Counted from the stretch's first letter, positions 39,020-48,970 are shown. The stretch: DNA of 64,000 nt from Burkholderiales bacterium (GCA_016213205.1 JACRAZ010000024.1:1-64000); one strand, 5' to 3'. Numbers and translations are program-made. Notes: a model not told the origin generated them from the sequence alone.

Positions 39020-40381
39020 ATGAACCCCTCCCTCCACCGCCTGGCCCTGGCCGCCGCCGTGTCTGCCGTCCTGTGTGCCGCCCCGCTGGCCCATGCCGCC
39101 GTCACCGCCGAGGAGGCCCGCGCCCTGGGCCAGAGCCTCACCGCCATCGGCGCCGAGAAGGCCGCCAACAAGGACGGCACGATCCCCGCCTATACCGGCG
39201 GCCTCACCACCCCGCCGGCGGGCTACAAGCCCGGCGACGGCATGCGCCCGAACCCGTTTGCCGGCGACAAGCCGCGCGCGGTGATCGACGCGAAGAACAT
39301 GGCCGCCAGCGCCGACAAGCTGACCGAAGGCACCAAGGCGCTGCTGCAGAAGTACCCCAGCTTCCGCATCGACGTGTACCCCACGCAGCGCAGCGTGGCG
39401 TTCCCGAAGTTCGTGGCCGAGAACACCGCGAAGAACGCCGTGCGCGCCCGGACGCTGAACGACGGCAAGTCGATCGAGGGCGCGCATGCCGGCTTCCCGT
39501 TCCCGATGCCCAAGACCGGCCACGAGGCGATGTGGAACCACCTGGTGCGCTTCAACGGCCAGGCCTATGAATCGAAGTACCGCAACCTGAGCGTCGACGC
39601 CAGCGGCCGCGCCACGCTGGCCACCGAAGGCATCAGCGTGCAGGAATATCCGTTCTGGGACACGGGCAAGACCGCGGCCGAGACCTTCTGGCGCATCAAG
39701 CTCAGCTACACCGGCCCGGCGCGCCGCGCTGGCGAGGCGCTGATGCTGATCGACCCGCTGGACATCGGCACCAAGGACCGCCGCGCCTGGAGCTACCTGC
39801 CCGGCCAGCGCCGCGTGAAGGTGGCCCCGGACCTGAGCCACGACACGCCCAACCCCGGCACCGCCGGTGCCACCACCTTCGACGACACCTTCATCTTCAA
39901 CGGCTCGATGGACCGCTTCGACTTCAAGCTGGTGGGCAAGAAGGAGTTGTTCGTGCCCTACAACGCCTATGCGGCGGTGTACCAGGCCAAGCAGGACGAG
40001 CTGCTCAAGCCCAACCACCTGAACCCCGACTTCGTGCGCTGGGAACTGCACCGCGTGTGGGTGGTGGAGGCCACGCTGAAGGAAGGCAAGCGGCACGTGT
40101 ACGGCCGGCGCACCTTCTACCTGGACGAGGATTCGTGGGCCGCGCTGGCCAGCGACGCGTACGACGCCCGCGGCCAGCTCTGGCGCACCGGCTTCGCCTA
40201 CATGGCGCCCAGCTACGACGTGCCCGCGCCCTACACCGACATGTTCGGCCACTACGACCTCGTCTCGCGCGTGTATTCGCTCACCGGCTACATCGCCGAG
40301 ACCGGCGGCCTGCGCCACGGCAAGCCGCTGCCCGAACGCGAGTGGACGCCCGACGCCCTGGCCGGCGCCGGCATTCGCTGA
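39020..40381 (+). CDS. DUF1329 family periplasmic protein
   Basis: The 453-residue protein begins 11 bp after the DUF1302 gene. A signal peptide (LAAAVSAVLCAAPLAHA) precedes the DUF1329 domain: IPAYTGGLTTPPAGYKPGDG, the ALMLIDPLDIGTKDRRAWSY segment and KHLNPDFVRWELHRVWVVEA-type strands. The fold is thought to resemble lipoprotein-carrier proteins such as LolA/LolB, which would suit periplasmic shuttling of a hydrophobic cargo. That role is inference from fold and neighbours. Confidence 0.9.
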   Translation: MNPSLHRLALAAAVSAVLCAAPLAHAAVTAEEARALGQSLTAIGAEKAANKDGTIPAYTGGLTTPPAGYKPGDGMRPNPFAGDKPRAVIDAKNMAASADKLTEGTKALLQKYPSFRIDVYPTQRSVAFPKFVAENTAKNAVRARTLNDGKSIEGAHAGFPFPMPKTGHEAMWNHLVRFNGQAYESKYRNLSVDASGRATLATEGISVQEYPFWDTGKTAAETFWRIKLSYTGPARRAGEALMLIDPLDIGTKDRRAWSYLPGQRRVKVAPDLSHDTPNPGTAGATTFDDTFIFNGSMDRFDFKLVGKKELFVPYNAYAAVYQAKQDELLKPNHLNPDFVRWELHRVWVVEATLKEGKRHVYGRRTFYLDEDSWAALASDAYDARGQLWRTGFAYMAPSYDVPAPYTDMFGHYDLVSRVYSLTGYIAETGGLRHGKPLPEREWTPDALAGAGIR

Positions 40382-40409
40382 CAGCGCCCACCCCGCACCC
40401 GGAGCCGCC

Positions 40410-41510
40410 ATGCGCCACCTTGCCACCCGGCTGATGCTGTGGGCCACCCTCGGCTCGGGCCTGGCCGCCACCGGCCCGGCCCAGGCCGGGGCCGAACCGC
40501 CCCCGGCCGCCTGGCACGATTTGCTGGACACCCCCGCCACACGCAGCCCGCTGGCCGCGCGCAGCCTGCTCAACGGGCTGGCGCGGGCTGGCGAGCGCAT
40601 CGTCGCGGTGGGCCAGCGCGGCCATGTGCTGTGGTCGGACGACGCCGGCCGGCAGTGGCAGCAGGCCCAGGTGCCGGCCAGCGCGGACCTGGTGGCGGTG
40701 AGCTTCCCCGATGCGCACAACGGCTGGGCCGTGGGCCACGATGGCCTCGTGCTCACCAGCCGCGATGGCGGCCGCACCTGGGCGCGCCAGCTCGATGGCC
40801 GCGCGCTGGGCCCGCTGGTGGCCGCGTACTATGAACGGCAGGACCCGGCCACGCTGGGCATCGACGCCGCGCGCGCCGCCGCGCTGCGCGACGAGGCCCG
40901 GCGCCTGGCCGCGCAAGGGGCCGAGAACCCCTGGCTCGACGTGTGGTTCGAGGACGCGCGCCGGGGCTTCGTCGTCGGCGCGTTCGGGCTCATCCTGCAC
41001 ACCACCGATGGCGGCGCCAGCTGGCAGCCCTGGCTGCATGCGCTGGACAACCCGCGGGGCCTGCACCTGTACGCCATGCGCAGCATCGGCGGCGAGCTCT
41101 ACATCACCGGCGAGCAAGGCCTGGTGCTCAAGCTCGACCGCGCGGCCGGGCGCTTTCGCGCGCTGATGCTGCCGTACAAGGGCACGCTGTTCGGCATCGT
41201 CGGCAACGAGCGTGCACTGGTGGTGCATGGCCTGCGCGGCAGCGTGCTGCGCAGCACCGACGCCGGCCGCAGCTGGGCCACCGTCCCCACCGGCCTGCAG
41301 GTGGGCCTGAGCGCCAGCACGCAGGACGCGCGAGGCCGCCTTCTGCTTGCCAGCCCGGCCGGCCACCTGCTCGCCAGCAGCGACGACGGTGCCAGCTTCA
41401 CCCCCGTGCGGGGCGAACGCGCGCCGCCCGCAGCCGCCGTGCTGGCGGCGGGCCCTAAGACGCTGCTCGTGGCCGGCCCGCGCGGCGCCCAGGCCCTGGC
41501 CCTGCCCTGA
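40410..41510 (+). CDS. YCF48/BNR-repeat periplasmic protein
   Basis: The 366-residue protein has a signal peptide (residues about 1-26) and a beta-propeller-like body with several Asp-box repeats: WSDDAGRQW, TSRDGGRTW, TTDGGASW, STDAGRSW and SSDDGASF. YCF48/HCF136 homologues in plants are photosystem II assembly factors, but bacterial relatives often sit next to RND/MMPL transporters. Here it precedes the MMPL gene by 51 bp and probably acts as an accessory or scaffold. Confidence 0.88.
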   Translation: MRHLATRLMLWATLGSGLAATGPAQAGAEPPPAAWHDLLDTPATRSPLAARSLLNGLARAGERIVAVGQRGHVLWSDDAGRQWQQAQVPASADLVAVSFPDAHNGWAVGHDGLVLTSRDGGRTWARQLDGRALGPLVAAYYERQDPATLGIDAARAAALRDEARRLAAQGAENPWLDVWFEDARRGFVVGAFGLILHTTDGGASWQPWLHALDNPRGLHLYAMRSIGGELYITGEQGLVLKLDRAAGRFRALMLPYKGTLFGIVGNERALVVHGLRGSVLRSTDAGRSWATVPTGLQVGLSASTQDARGRLLLASPAGHLLASSDDGASFTPVRGERAPPAAAVLAAGPKTLLVAGPRGAQALALP

Positions 41511-41561
41511 CACCCCCACGCGCCGCCGCCCCTTGCCGCGGCGCCGCAGGAGAACCGCCCC

Positions 41562-44027
41562 ATGCATGCCCCCGCCCCCACCGATGGGCAGCCCGCGCCG
41601 GGCTCGCTCGACCAGTTCGACCCGCAATCGGGCTCGCGCCTGGAACGGCTGGTGTTCAACCACCGGCGCGCGGTGCTCATCGCCTGCGCGCTGCTGACGC
41701 TGCTGCTGGGCCTGCTCGCGGCCACGCGGCTGGGCCTGAACGCCAGCTTCGAGAAGATGATCCCGCGCAGCCACCCGTACATCCAGCACTACCTGGAGCA
41801 CCGCAGCGAGCTGCGCGGCCTGGGCAATTCGCTGCGCATCGTGGTGGAGAACACCGGCGGCGACATCCATGACCCGAAGTACCTGGCGCTGCTCAAGCAG
41901 ATCCACGACGAGGTCTTCCTCACCCCCGGGGTGGACCGCGCGTGGATGAAATCGCTGTGGGCGCCCGGCGTGCGCTGGACCGAGGTCACCGAGGAAGGCT
42001 TCCAGGGCGGCCCGGTGATGCCCGACAACTACGACGGCTCCCCCGCCGCCACCGAGCGCCTGCGCGGCAACATCGCGCGGGCCGGCCTGGTGGGCAGCCT
42101 GGTGGGCAGCGATTTCAAGTCCAGCATGCTGGTGGTGCCGCTGCTGGACCAGGACCCGGGCACCGGCCAGCGCATCGACTACCGCGCGCTCTCGCAGTCC
42201 CTCGAGCGGCTGCGCCAGCGGGTCGAGCAACCGGCGGCGACCGACGCGCCGCGCGTGCGCATGCACGTGATCGGCTTCGCCAAGCTGGTGGGCGAGCTGA
42301 TCGCCGGCCTGCTGCAGGTGGCGCTGTACTTCGCGCTGGCCGCGGCGATCGCCGCCGCGGTGATCTATGCCAGCACGCGCTGCCTGCGCAGCACCACGCT
42401 GGTGATCGCCTGCTCGCTGGTGGCGGTGGTGTGGCAGCTGGGGCTGGTGGCCGCCCTCGGCCAGGAGCTGGACCCGTACTCGATCCTGGTGCCCTTCCTG
42501 GTGTTTGCCATCGGCGTGAGCCACGGCGCGCAGAAGATGAACGGTATCCTGCAGGACATCGCCCGCGGCGCGCACCGCCAGGTGGCCGCGCGCTACACCT
42601 TCCGCCGCCTGTTCCTGGCCGGCCTCACCGCGCTGGCGGCCGATGCGGTGGGCTTCGCGGTGCTGATGGTGATCGACATCGCGGTGATCCGCGAGCTGGC
42701 GCTGGCCGCGAGCCTGGGCGTGGCGGTGCTGATCGTCACCAACCTGATCCTGCTGCCGGTGCTGCTGTCCTACGTCGGCGTGAGCCCGGCGGCGGCCGCG
42801 CGCAGCCTGCAGGCCGACGCCGCGGCGAGCCGCACGCGCGGCTTCGGCCGCCTCTGGCCGCTGCTGGAGCGCTTTGTCGAGCGGCGCTGGGCCCAGGCCG
42901 CCGTGGGCGTGGCCGCGCTGCTCACCGTGGGCGGCGCGCTGATGAGCCAGCGGCTGGCCATCGGCGACCTCGACCCCGGCGCGCCGGAGCTGCGTGCCGG
43001 CTCGCGCTACAACCGCGACAACGCCTACATCACCGGCCACTACACGCTCTCGAGCGACACCTTCGCGGTGATCGTGAAGACGCCCAAGGAAGGCTGCCTG
43101 AAGTACGCCACGCTGGTGGAGGCCGACCGCCTGGCCTGGACGCTGCAGCAACTGCCCGGCGTGCAGACCACCGTGTCGCTGACCAACGCGGTGCGCCAGA
43201 TCACCGCCGGCAGCAACGAGGGCAGCCCGAAGTGGCTGACGATCGCGCGCAACCAGGACGTGCTGAACTACGGCGCGCAGCAGGCCAGCGTGAACAACCC
43301 GGACCTGTTCAACACCGATTGTTCGGTGATGCCGGTGATCGCCTACCTGGCCGACCACCGCGCCGGCACGCTGGACCACGTGGTCCAGGCCAGCGCCGAG
43401 TTCGCCGCCCGGCACAACACCGGCGAGCGCCAGTTCCTGCTGGCCGCCGGCTCGGCCGGCATCGAGGCGGCCACCAACATCGTGGTGCGGCAGGCCTGGA
43501 CGCAGATGCTGCTGCTGGTCTATGCGGCGGTGATCGTGCTGTGCTTCATCACCTTCCGGTCCTGGCGCGCGGTGGTGGTGGCGGTGGTGCCGCTGGTCAT
43601 CACCTCGGTGCTGTGCGAAGCATTGATGGTGGCGCTGGGCATTGGCGTGAAGGTGGCCACGCTGCCGGTCATCGCGCTGGGCGTGGGCATCGGCGTGGAC
43701 TATGCGCTGTACCTGCTGTCGGTGCAGCTCGCGCAGCAGCGCCTGGGCGTGCCGCTGGCCCAGGCCTACGGCCGCGCGCTGCAGTTCACCGGCAAGGTGG
43801 TGGCGCTGGTGGGCGTCACGCTGGCGGCGGGGGTGATCACCTGGGTGCTTTCGCCCATCAAGTTCCAGGCCGACCTGGGGCTGCTGCTGGCCTTCATGTT
43901 CGTGTGGAACATGGTGGGCGCGGTGGTGCTGATCCCGTCGCTGTCGCACTTCCTGCTGCGCGGCGGGCAGCCGCGGCCGGCGGCGCAGCCGGTGCTGACG
44001 GCCGCGCCGGAAACCCACCCGGCCTGA
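41562..44027 (+). CDS. RND-superfamily transporter, MMPL/HpnN-like
   Basis: The 821-residue inner-membrane protein has about 12 helices in two repeats, each with a periplasmic loop of about 200 residues. TM1 is AVLIACALLTLLLGLLAATR, and the first cluster includes ILVPFLVFAIGVSHGAQKMN. The second repeat has VIALGVGIGVDYALYLLSVQ with the Asp seen in proton-relay positions of the MMPL group. It has no AcrA-like or TolC-like partner gene. With DUF1329 and DUF1302 it could form an inner-to-outer-membrane export or import path for lipids or similar molecules (inference). Confidence 0.92.
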   Translation: MHAPAPTDGQPAPGSLDQFDPQSGSRLERLVFNHRRAVLIACALLTLLLGLLAATRLGLNASFEKMIPRSHPYIQHYLEHRSELRGLGNSLRIVVENTGGDIHDPKYLALLKQIHDEVFLTPGVDRAWMKSLWAPGVRWTEVTEEGFQGGPVMPDNYDGSPAATERLRGNIARAGLVGSLVGSDFKSSMLVVPLLDQDPGTGQRIDYRALSQSLERLRQRVEQPAATDAPRVRMHVIGFAKLVGELIAGLLQVALYFALAAAIAAAVIYASTRCLRSTTLVIACSLVAVVWQLGLVAALGQELDPYSILVPFLVFAIGVSHGAQKMNGILQDIARGAHRQVAARYTFRRLFLAGLTALAADAVGFAVLMVIDIAVIRELALAASLGVAVLIVTNLILLPVLLSYVGVSPAAAARSLQADAAASRTRGFGRLWPLLERFVERRWAQAAVGVAALLTVGGALMSQRLAIGDLDPGAPELRAGSRYNRDNAYITGHYTLSSDTFAVIVKTPKEGCLKYATLVEADRLAWTLQQLPGVQTTVSLTNAVRQITAGSNEGSPKWLTIARNQDVLNYGAQQASVNNPDLFNTDCSVMPVIAYLADHRAGTLDHVVQASAEFAARHNTGERQFLLAAGSAGIEAATNIVVRQAWTQMLLLVYAAVIVLCFITFRSWRAVVVAVVPLVITSVLCEALMVALGIGVKVATLPVIALGVGIGVDYALYLLSVQLAQQRLGVPLAQAYGRALQFTGKVVALVGVTLAAGVITWVLSPIKFQADLGLLLAFMFVWNMVGAVVLIPSLSHFLLRGGQPRPAAQPVLTAAPETHPA

Positions 44028-44054
44028 GCACCCTGCGGCGCGCCGCGCGGGCGC

Positions 44055-46652
44055 TCAGTGCAAGTGCGCCACGCCCGCCGCGCGTTCGGGCAGCGGGCCG
44101 GCCGGCGGCGTGCCGGTGGCCAGGCCGTCGAGCAGCCGGTCGATGTGCTCGGACACCAGCGGGCGCGACAGGTGGAAGCCCTGGCCGGTGGCGCAGCCCA
44201 TCTGCTGCAGGTGCTCGGCCTGGGCCGAGGTCTCGATGCCTTCGGCGATGACCGTCTTGCCCAGCGACTTGGCCAGCAGCACGATGGCGCCCACGATGGC
44301 GGCCTCGTCGCTGCCCCATTGCAGGTCGGCCACGAAGGCGCGGTCGATCTTCAGGTTGTTCACCGGCAGCTTGGTCAGGTGGCGCAGCGACGAATAACCG
44401 GTGCCGAAGTCGTCCACGCTCAGGCCCACGCCCAGGCGGCGCAGCTCCAGCAGCGTGGGCAGCGCGGCTTCCAGCCGTTCCATCAGGATGTTCTCGGTGA
44501 GCTCCAGCGTCAGGTGCTGGGGCTGCAGCCGCGCCTCGGCCAGCGCGGCGGTGACGCGCGCCACGAAGCCGGGGTGCGACACGTCGTAGCCCGAGACGTT
44601 GACGTGCACCTTCAGCTCGGCGAACGTGGCATCGCGCAGTTGCCACTCGCGCAGCTGCTGGCAGGCGCTGCGCAGCATGAAGTCGGTCAGCGGCATGATC
44701 AGGCCGGAATCTTCGGCCACGCCGACGAAGGTCATCGGGTTGATCGCCCCCAGCTCCGGGTGCTCCCAGCGCGCCAGCGCCTCGAAGCCGGTGATGCGGC
44801 CCGAGCCCAGCTCGTGGATGGGCTGGTAGGCCACGCCCAGCTCGCCGGCGGCCAGCGCGCGGCGCAGGTCGCCTTCCAGCCGCAGGCGGTGCGACACCTC
44901 GGTGTGCAGGGCGCTGTCGAACAGCGCATGGCGCGCGCGGCCACTGTTCTTGGCCTTGTACATCGCGATGTCGGCGTCGCGCAGCATGTCGGCCGGCGTG
45001 GTGTAGCCCATGCCGCTGAAGGTGATGCCGATGCTGGCGCTGGTGGTGATCTCGGTGCCGGCGATCTGGAACGGCTTGCGCAGCGATTCGGTCAGCCGCT
45101 CGGCCAGCGCCACCGCGTAGGCCTCGCAATCCAGGTTCTCGGCCAGGATCGCGAACTCGTCACCGCCCAGGCGCGCCACGATGTCCTGCGGCCGCAGGTG
45201 CTGCTGGATGCGCTGCGCCACCATCACCAGGAACTCGTCGCCCACCGCGTGGCCCAGGCTGTCGTTGATGAGCTTGAAGCGGTCGAAGTCCAGGAACATC
45301 AGCGCGAAGTGGCGCTTCGGGTCGTGCTGCACGCGCTGCAGCGCCTGGGCCAGCTCGTCCTGGAAGTGGCGCCGGTTGGGCAGGCCGGTGAGGCTGTCGT
45401 GGAAGGCGATGCGCTGCAGCCCGGCCTCGGCCTGGCGCCGCGCCGTGATGTCCTGCACCTGCAGGATCAGGCTGGGCGCGCTGGCATCGGCATCGGAGAA
45501 CAGGCTGCCGTGCACCGCGGCCCAGACCTCGCGGCCTTCGCGGTGGCGCAGGCGCAGCTCCACGGCGAAGGCCGGGATCTGCCCGGCATTGAGCCGCAGC
45601 AACAGGCTCTCTAGCGTGGCGACATCGGCCGTGTCGACGAACTCGCTGGCCAGGCGCCGCGCGGCCGGCGGCTCGCTGTCGTAGCCCAGCAGCGCACGCA
45701 AGGCCGCATTCACCTGCAGGATGCGGCCGTCCAGCGTGACCAGCACCATGCCGATGGAGGCATGCGTGAACGCGCTGTGGAAGCGCCGCTCGCTGACCTC
45801 CAGTTCGCGCAGGTGGCGGCTGGCGAGCGCGGCCTCGCGCTCGATGGCGTCCAGGCGCGCCTGGCGCCCGGCCTCCTCCACCTCGCGCTGGCGGAAGTGG
45901 TAGTGCAGCACCGTGAGCAGCATCGCGATGATCGGCGCGGCGGCGATGAGCACACCGATGCCCGCTTTCTCGAACGCCAGGAACAGCAGGCAGGCCACCG
46001 AGGCGCTGCCCGCGTAGGTGACGCCCACCCAGCCGAAGTTGTCGAACAGTTCGCCCGGCGCCGGCCACTGGTTGCGCTTGAGGTAGGGCAGCGCGGTGAC
46101 CAGCAGCGTGTTGATCACGAAGTACACCACCGCGCACAGCATCGTGCCCACCAGCAGCAGGCCGGCGCCCAGGCCGCTCCAGCCGCCGGTGGCGGCGGTG
46201 GCCGCCTGCAGCAGCGCGCCGGCGCCGAACATCGCGATGCAGGACATCGCCGGGCTGGCGATGCGGCTGGTCCAGCGCTTGGAGGTGCGCCAGGAGCCCA
46301 CCAGGCCCTCGCCTGCGGCGGCCAGCGCCGCGGCGGCCGGCCCATGCAGCAGCAGCAGCAGGAAGACGAAGATCTCGCCGGCGGCAAACGAGTTCTTCGA
46401 GTGCGGCACCCGCACCGGGAACACCGCGGCCAGCATCGCGATGGCGGTGCCGACGCCCAGCTGCAACCGATCGGCCGGCGACAGCGACAGCGCGTGCTGC
46501 AGCGTGTAGGCCAGCAGCGCGGCCCCGAGCACCACCATGGCCACCCAGTAGGCCGTGGCCTTGCGGTTGTAGTCGGGCATGAAGGCCCGGTAGGGGCGCA
46601 CCCACCAGGCGTCGGGTGTGGGCTGCGTGCTGCCGGCGGGGTGCTGCTGCAT
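44055..46652 (-). CDS. Bifunctional diguanylate cyclase/phosphodiesterase (membrane-PAS-GGDEF-EAL)
   Basis: The 865-residue protein starts at ATG 46652. About eight helices (30-255) form a MASE-like membrane sensor. A PAS domain (about 290-400), GGDEF domain (about 410-575) and EAL domain (about 590-845) follow. The cyclase motif RLGGDEFAIL is intact and is preceded at the usual distance by an inhibitory-site RPQD. The EAL motif (GFEALARWEHP), the Asp pair in SVDDFGTGYSS and Glu in AEGIETS are present. Both activities could therefore work, and which prevails cannot be read from sequence. It lies 26 bp downstream of the subtilase gene on the same strand. Confidence 0.94.
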   Translation of the reverse strand: MQQHPAGSTQPTPDAWWVRPYRAFMPDYNRKATAYWVAMVVLGAALLAYTLQHALSLSPADRLQLGVGTAIAMLAAVFPVRVPHSKNSFAAGEIFVFLLLLLHGPAAAALAAAGEGLVGSWRTSKRWTSRIASPAMSCIAMFGAGALLQAATAATGGWSGLGAGLLLVGTMLCAVVYFVINTLLVTALPYLKRNQWPAPGELFDNFGWVGVTYAGSASVACLLFLAFEKAGIGVLIAAAPIIAMLLTVLHYHFRQREVEEAGRQARLDAIEREAALASRHLRELEVSERRFHSAFTHASIGMVLVTLDGRILQVNAALRALLGYDSEPPAARRLASEFVDTADVATLESLLLRLNAGQIPAFAVELRLRHREGREVWAAVHGSLFSDADASAPSLILQVQDITARRQAEAGLQRIAFHDSLTGLPNRRHFQDELAQALQRVQHDPKRHFALMFLDFDRFKLINDSLGHAVGDEFLVMVAQRIQQHLRPQDIVARLGGDEFAILAENLDCEAYAVALAERLTESLRKPFQIAGTEITTSASIGITFSGMGYTTPADMLRDADIAMYKAKNSGRARHALFDSALHTEVSHRLRLEGDLRRALAAGELGVAYQPIHELGSGRITGFEALARWEHPELGAINPMTFVGVAEDSGLIMPLTDFMLRSACQQLREWQLRDATFAELKVHVNVSGYDVSHPGFVARVTAALAEARLQPQHLTLELTENILMERLEAALPTLLELRRLGVGLSVDDFGTGYSSLRHLTKLPVNNLKIDRAFVADLQWGSDEAAIVGAIVLLAKSLGKTVIAEGIETSAQAEHLQQMGCATGQGFHLSRPLVSEHIDRLLDGLATGTPPAGPLPERAAGVAHLH

Positions 46653-46678
46653 GAGGATCTGCTCGCGTGGGCCAGGGC

Positions 46679-48970
46679 TCAGGGCTCGCCGGTGACCGAC
46701 TTCTCGCGCGCGTTGCTCGCGCTGGTGGTGCCGGCCTCGCTGAGCACCAGCCCTTCGCTGAGCACCAGGCCCTCGCTCAGCACCAGGCCTTCGCTCAACA
46801 CCAGCGTCTCGCTGAGCACCAGGCCTTCGCTCAGCACCAGGCCTTCGCTGAGCACCAGGCCCTGGCTGAGGGTGATGCCCTGCTGCAGCGTGCGGCCGCT
46901 GCTGATCCAGGACGAGAGCGTGGCCGCCGGCAGGAACAGGCCGGTCTTGCCCAGCAGCGACGAGCTGCCCGCCAGTTCGCCCAGCGACACCACGCCCGGC
47001 GTCAGCAAGGTGGTGCTGGCCGCCGGTGCCGAAAGCACCGCCATCGGGTACATGTTGTTGGTGTTGGGCCAGTAGCGCAGTGTCATCTGCCGCACGCTGC
47101 CGCGCACCCACAGCAGGCGCGGGTCGTAGGCCGGCTGCCATTGCCGGAACAGCGCCTCGCCGGTGACGATGCGGTTGCCGCCCATGAAGACCAGGCGGCC
47201 CCAGGGCACGGTTTCGCCGTTGATCACCGAGCTGGGTGCCGGCAGCGTGGCGCCCGGCCACCACAGCAGCGATTCACCGGCCGCCAGCGTGGCGCCGGCC
47301 TTGATGCGCTGGGCCATGTCGTTGCGGATGGCGCCGGCCAGCCGCACCGCGCCTTCGATGTTCAGCGCCCCGGCGCCCTGCTGCGCCAGATTGGCGTTAG
47401 GCAGCGTCTGCGCGGTGTACTGCAGGATGGCCTTCACCAGCGCCGGCGTCAGGCCGTTGTTGGCCTCCAGCATCAAGGCCACCGCACCGGAAACAACGGG
47501 CGCGGCCACCGAGGTGCCGCTGAGCTGCATCAACGCCCGGTCCTGCCCCTGGCTCACCCCGTTGATCTTGGTGAGCGCCGGGTAGCGCGTGGCCAGCAGG
47601 TTCCAGGCGCCCCCGGCGGCCAGCGTGTCCTCGCCCAGCGCCGAGACGATGCGGTTGCCCGGTGCCACCAGGTCGGGCTTGAGCAGGTTGTCCACCTGGC
47701 GCTGGCCGTTGGCATCCACCCGCGAGCCGCGCGTGGGGCCGCGCGAGCTGAAGCTGGTGACGACATCGTCGCCACGGCCGTTGCTGGCCTTGAAGTTCAG
47801 CGCGCCCACGGTGATGACGCTGGGCTCGTGCCCGGGCGAGCTGATGCTGCCGTAGGTTTCCTTGCCGTTGCCGTTGAGGCCGTAGTTGCCGCCGGCCACC
47901 ACCACCACGATGCCCTGCGCCACCGCGCTGCGCACCGCGCGCGCCAGCGGGTCGGTCTGGTAGGACTCGGTGGAATCGGCCCCCAGGCTGAGGTTGATGA
48001 CGCGAATGTTCTTGTACTTGCCGTAGTAGATGACCCAGTCGATGCCGGCCAGCACGTCCGAGAGCTGGCCGTAGCCGTTGTCGTCGAGCACGCGCACGTC
48101 GAACAGGTTCGCGTTGGGCGCGATGCCGGTGGTGTCCACCGCCTGGTAGGCACCGCGGCCGGCGGCCACCGCCGCCACGTGGGAGCCGTGGCCATAGCGG
48201 TCGGCCTTGGCCGCGAAGCCGTTCTGGATGGTGGCCAGGTAGGTGGCCATCGAGGGGCTGCCGGGGTAGAGCACGCCCGAAACGTCGATGCCGGGCTTCC
48301 AGTCGGTGACGCCGGCGCGCACCGCGTCGCCCGCCTTGGTGAAGCTGATCGCCTCGCGGACGCGGCTCGCGCCGCCGTCGTCCAGGAAATCGGCGTGCTG
48401 CCAGGAGATGCCCGAATCGAGCACCGCGATGCCGATGCCGCGGCCGGTGACGCCGGTGTTGACGGCGTAGTTCAGCACGCCGGTCGTGCGCAGCGCGGCG
48501 GTGCCGGTGATGCTTTCCAGCGTGCTGGCCGAGCGCGTCATCAGCCGGTTGGGCGAGATGCTCTGCACATCGCTGCGGACGGCGATCGTGTTCACCTGGC
48601 TGGCCGGCAGCAGCGCGGCCAGCGCCAACACCGAGCTGTAGCGGTAGTAGATCGAGCCGCCGGCGGCCATCACCGCCGAGCGCAGCGCGGCGAGCGAGGC
48701 ATCGTCGCTGTTGCTGACGATCAGCACCTTCACGTAGCGCACGCCGTTCACGTCCTTGGCCCAGTTGATGGCCGGCGTGGTGGCGGCGGTGAGCACCGGC
48801 TGCAGGTCGCGCGCGATCTTGCTCGCGGCACTTTGCGCATGGGCAGCCGGCAGGGCCAGCAGGCCCGCCAGCGCTGCGGCAGCCAGGCCGCGCAGCAAGC
48901 GCTGCAGGCCGGGCAGGGAGCGCGACACGCGGCGCTCGACGATCACGATGAAGGGCAACAGCAGGGTCAT
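46679..48970 (-). CDS. Secreted subtilisin-family serine peptidase with C-terminal hexapeptide repeats
   Basis: The 763-residue protein starts at ATG 48970 and has a long signal peptide ending PAAHA near residue 45. An inhibitor-like prodomain (about 50-150) precedes the S8 catalytic domain. The triad is Asp185 (IAVLDSGISW), His261 (RYGHGSHVAA) and Ser487 (LSGTSVAAP), with oxyanion Asn362 (AGGNYG). After about 160 further residues of beta-rich sequence, eight copies of LVLSEG-like hexads (699-746) form a striking tail, followed by a short hydrophilic end. The tail may be a beta-solenoid or surface-binding element. An upstream in-frame start lacks signal character. Confidence 0.9.
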   Translation of the reverse strand: MTLLLPFIVIVERRVSRSLPGLQRLLRGLAAAALAGLLALPAAHAQSAASKIARDLQPVLTAATTPAINWAKDVNGVRYVKVLIVSNSDDASLAALRSAVMAAGGSIYYRYSSVLALAALLPASQVNTIAVRSDVQSISPNRLMTRSASTLESITGTAALRTTGVLNYAVNTGVTGRGIGIAVLDSGISWQHADFLDDGGASRVREAISFTKAGDAVRAGVTDWKPGIDVSGVLYPGSPSMATYLATIQNGFAAKADRYGHGSHVAAVAAGRGAYQAVDTTGIAPNANLFDVRVLDDNGYGQLSDVLAGIDWVIYYGKYKNIRVINLSLGADSTESYQTDPLARAVRSAVAQGIVVVVAGGNYGLNGNGKETYGSISSPGHEPSVITVGALNFKASNGRGDDVVTSFSSRGPTRGSRVDANGQRQVDNLLKPDLVAPGNRIVSALGEDTLAAGGAWNLLATRYPALTKINGVSQGQDRALMQLSGTSVAAPVVSGAVALMLEANNGLTPALVKAILQYTAQTLPNANLAQQGAGALNIEGAVRLAGAIRNDMAQRIKAGATLAAGESLLWWPGATLPAPSSVINGETVPWGRLVFMGGNRIVTGEALFRQWQPAYDPRLLWVRGSVRQMTLRYWPNTNNMYPMAVLSAPAASTTLLTPGVVSLGELAGSSSLLGKTGLFLPAATLSSWISSGRTLQQGITLSQGLVLSEGLVLSEGLVLSETLVLSEGLVLSEGLVLSEGLVLSEAGTTSASNAREKSVTGEP
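46733..46876 (-). repeat. 18-bp tandem repeat x8 at the 3' end of the subtilase gene
   Basis: Eight in-frame 18-bp units encode ITLSQG, then seven LVLSE(G/T/A) hexads. Units differ mostly at synonymous positions (TTC/CTC and GAG/CAG alternations on the plus strand), so the protein repeat seems maintained by selection and not only recently duplicated. Confidence 0.92.

Noticed and set aside
40281..44018. Minus-strand open frame of about 1245 codons
   Set aside because: It is antisense to the YCF48-like and MMPL genes; low-complexity Gln/His/Arg translation, no start signal or family.
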